From the NCBI GenBank assembly GCA_030148725.1, contig JASBSU010000040.1, positions 1 to 64,000 on the forward strand: 64,000 nucleotides of DNA. Direction: 5' to 3'. Below are positions 62,407 through 64,000 of this stretch, piece by piece. The DNA comes from Hyphomicrobium sp. (GTDB lineage Bacteria > Pseudomonadota > Alphaproteobacteria > Rhizobiales > Hyphomicrobiaceae). Under the pieces are notes generated by a model. The model made no database searches, was not told the DNA's origin, and saw nothing but the letters and a program-made list of their open reading frames with translations. The first letter of the stretch is position 1. Every line of letters begins with the position of its first letter. The position numbers and the translations under genes were made by a program.

Positions 62407-62694
62407 ATGTCACTCAGACGTGCTGCTATGCCTGCCGTGCAAGACACGGCGCGTGGAATCGTTCGCTTCGTCATGAAGGACGGAACGAAACGTGTCGATG
62501 TCATCGTGTCTAATGCCGCGCTGGAAGACCTCGACGACGTGTCGGTGCGTGAGTGCTCCTACTTCCATCGCTTCAAGGAGCATCGGTTGCACTTCGAGAC
62601 GATCGCACGAGACAAATACGACAAGGGTTATGTCGAGACGGATGGGACGGTCTGCATCCGCACGGCTGATCTGCCGTTTGTTAGTGCCGATTGA
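62407..62694 (+). CDS. Small DUF1488-like protein
   Basis: Ninety-five residues from ATG 62407, which has a GGGGGG ribosome-binding tract eight bases upstream. The pattern GIVRFVMKDGTKRVDVIVSN (shortened), then AALEDLDDV, fits the DUF1488 fold of short cytoplasmic beta-rich proteins of unknown function. The C-terminal part (ECSYFHRFKEHRLHFE) is specific. It stands alone, convergent with fadD. Confidence 0.6.
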   Translation: MSLRRAAMPAVQDTARGIVRFVMKDGTKRVDVIVSNAALEDLDDVSVRECSYFHRFKEHRLHFETIARDKYDKGYVETDGTVCIRTADLPFVSAD

Positions 62695-62757
62695 GCGCCG
62701 GGCGATCAACGCAGGTCCAGCGGTCTGCGCCGGTAGTTCGCAATCGACAACGAGACG

Positions 62758-64000
62758 TCACGCGGCAGTCGTCGACTGCTGCCGCGCGGCCTCTTCCGCC
62801 TTCAGCTCCTTCTTGGAGAGCTTGCCGATCATGGTTTTCGGCAGCTCGGCGCGGAACTCGATCTCGGAAGGCATCTCAATCTTGGAGATGCGCGTCGAAA
62901 GGTGCTCGAAGATGTCGGCGCTGGTGGCCGTCATGCCTTCCTTCAGGCGCACGAACGCCTTCGGGGCCTCGCCGCGCTTCTTATCCTTGATGCCGATGAC
63001 GGTCACTTCGGCGACGGCTGCGTGCTCGTAGATCGCTTCCTCCACCCGGCGCGGGTAAACGTTGAAGCCGGATGAGATGATGAGATCCTTGATGCGGTCC
63101 TCGATGAAGAAATAACCCTGCTCGTCCATTCGGGCGACGTCGCCGGTACGCAGAAATTCGCCGACGGTCTGGTCGGCGGTCTCCTGCGGGCGCTTGTAGT
63201 AGCCGCGCATGACTTGTGGGCCCTTGACGCAGATCTCGCCCTTCTCGCCGATCGGGACTTCCTTGGTTGGGTCGCCGAGGTCGCGTAGCGAGACGATCGT
63301 GCCGACCAGCGGCATGCCGATGGAACCGGGCTTGACCGGGCCTTCGAGCGGATTGGAGGTCACGACTGGAGACGTCTCGGACAGGCCATAGCCTTCGACG
63401 ACCTTGCAGCCCGTCACGGCTTCAAAGCGCTGCTTGACCTCGAGAGGCAGGGCGGCGCCGCCGGACAGGCAGAATTTCAGGGAGGAGAGGTCGACGCTGG
63501 CAATCCTCGGGTGATTGAGGATGGCGTTGAAAAGGGTTGGGACGCCGGGAAGGATCGTCGGCCTTGTCTTGTCGATGAGCTTCAGCGCCTCGTCGAGGTT
63601 GAAGCGGGGCATGATGATGATCTCGGCGGCGCGCGCGATGCCGAGGTTCATCACCACGGTCAGCGCGAAGACATGGAAGAATGGTAGCACGCCGAGGACG
63701 CGCTCGACGCCGTCCTCAAGCTCTGGCGCAGTTGCGCCGACCTGCTGAACGTTCACATACACATTGGCGTGGCTCAGCATTGCCCCTTTGGGAGTGCCGG
63801 TCGTGCCGCCTGTGTACTGCAGCACGGCAATATCGTTCATCGGATCGATCGCGACCGGCTCGGGCTTGCCTCCGCCAGTCATGACCTCAGCGTCGAGCAC
63901 GATCTTGTCTCGGACCGGCGAACTGAGCGGGTGCGCCAGCTCCTTAGACCGGAAAAGACGAAAGAGGGTGGCTTTGGTCAGGGGCAGCAGCGGTGGAAAC
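62758..64000 (-). CDS. fadD: Long-chain fatty acid--CoA ligase (3' part; 5' truncated by window)
   Basis: The frame is open to the window edge, so the N-terminal third of the gene lies beyond it; about 413 residues are visible. AMP-forming ligase motifs are intact: P-loop YTGGTTGTPKGAMLSHAN, GYGLSETSPVV (A5), RTGDVARMDEQGYFF (A7), and the hinge region SSGFNVYPRRVEEAIYE. FadD activates fatty acids for the beta-oxidation enzymes encoded 2-8 kb away, and the short C-terminal KLSKKELKAEE is typical. The segment FPPLLPLTKATLFRLFRSKE near the edge fits the long-chain group. Confidence 0.9.
   Translation of the reverse strand, partial: FPPLLPLTKATLFRLFRSKELAHPLSSPVRDKIVLDAEVMTGGGKPEPVAIDPMNDIAVLQYTGGTTGTPKGAMLSHANVYVNVQQVGATAPELEDGVERVLGVLPFFHVFALTVVMNLGIARAAEIIIMPRFNLDEALKLIDKTRPTILPGVPTLFNAILNHPRIASVDLSSLKFCLSGGAALPLEVKQRFEAVTGCKVVEGYGLSETSPVVTSNPLEGPVKPGSIGMPLVGTIVSLRDLGDPTKEVPIGEKGEICVKGPQVMRGYYKRPQETADQTVGEFLRTGDVARMDEQGYFFIEDRIKDLIISSGFNVYPRRVEEAIYEHAAVAEVTVIGIKDKKRGEAPKAFVRLKEGMTATSADIFEHLSTRISKIEMPSEIEFRAELPKTMIGKLSKKELKAEEAARQQSTTAA

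Overview
The window is about 64 kb of high-GC chromosomal DNA from an alphaproteobacterium. It is most likely a Hyphomicrobiales (Rhizobiales) member close to Hyphomicrobium. This rests on a DivJ/PleC-type histidine kinase, a DUF2865 protein, TIGR02281 aspartic proteases, DUF1289, class II DAHP synthase, an alphaproteobacterial-style ornithine decarboxylase with a structured leader, pseudoazurin, soxYZ with a flavocytochrome-c flavoprotein, and MeaB. No insertion sequence, phage gene, integrase or CRISPR array is visible. The gene order looks like ordinary core chromosome, dense and with many 4-bp overlaps.

Layout. 1-5.4 kb: end of a TauE/SafE permease, then a minus-strand block (histidine kinase, DUF1289, two tandem membrane aspartic proteases, phosphomannomutase). 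5.7-8.4 kb: MBL-fold hydrolase, Lrp/AsnC regulator, beta-hydroxyacid dehydrogenase and a one-helix protein. 8.5-12.2 kb: ThDP enzyme, then ornithine decarboxylase behind a structured leader, then a small exported protein. 12.4-16.1 kb: soluble globin-coupled chemoreceptor, TrhO with tRNA-Val(CAC) directly upstream, and an exported unknown protein. 16.3-26.5 kb: RND/MMPL transporter, phosphoglycolate phosphatase, succinate-semialdehyde dehydrogenase, rpiA, DUF2059, glutathione reductase, a methyltransferase, an SDR and a YbdK-type ligase. 26.7-36.8 kb: DAHP synthase, HxlR regulator with divergent FMN reductase, AEC transporter, NAD synthetase, porin, gltX, GNAT and DUF2865.

37-41.4 kb: a compact plus-strand operon cysS - GFA - 40-aa membrane protein - GNAT - cimA. 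It is preceded by a 20-codon Thr/Ile-rich reading frame and two mutually exclusive RNA pairings, which suggests transcription attenuation. 41.4-48.9 kb: POT peptide transporter, small exported protein, MeaB, an M48-like protein lacking the first zinc histidine, a DUF5993-DsbB pair, a LOG-type hydrolase and a TolA-like coiled-coil protein. 49-54.6 kb: Atm1-type ABC exporter, pseudoazurin with a palindrome over its -10 box, a membrane protein, and soxZ/soxY divergent from fccB (a reduced sulfur-oxidation set). 54.8-64 kb: fatty-acid beta-oxidation genes (fadE, fadB-like, fadI-like), cyclopropane fatty acid synthase, a DUF1488-like protein and a truncated fadD.

The observations I rank highest are the candidate attenuator before the cysS-cimA operon, the structured ODC leader, the palindrome-controlled pseudoazurin promoter, the orphan soxYZ/fccB cluster and the degenerate M48 protein.
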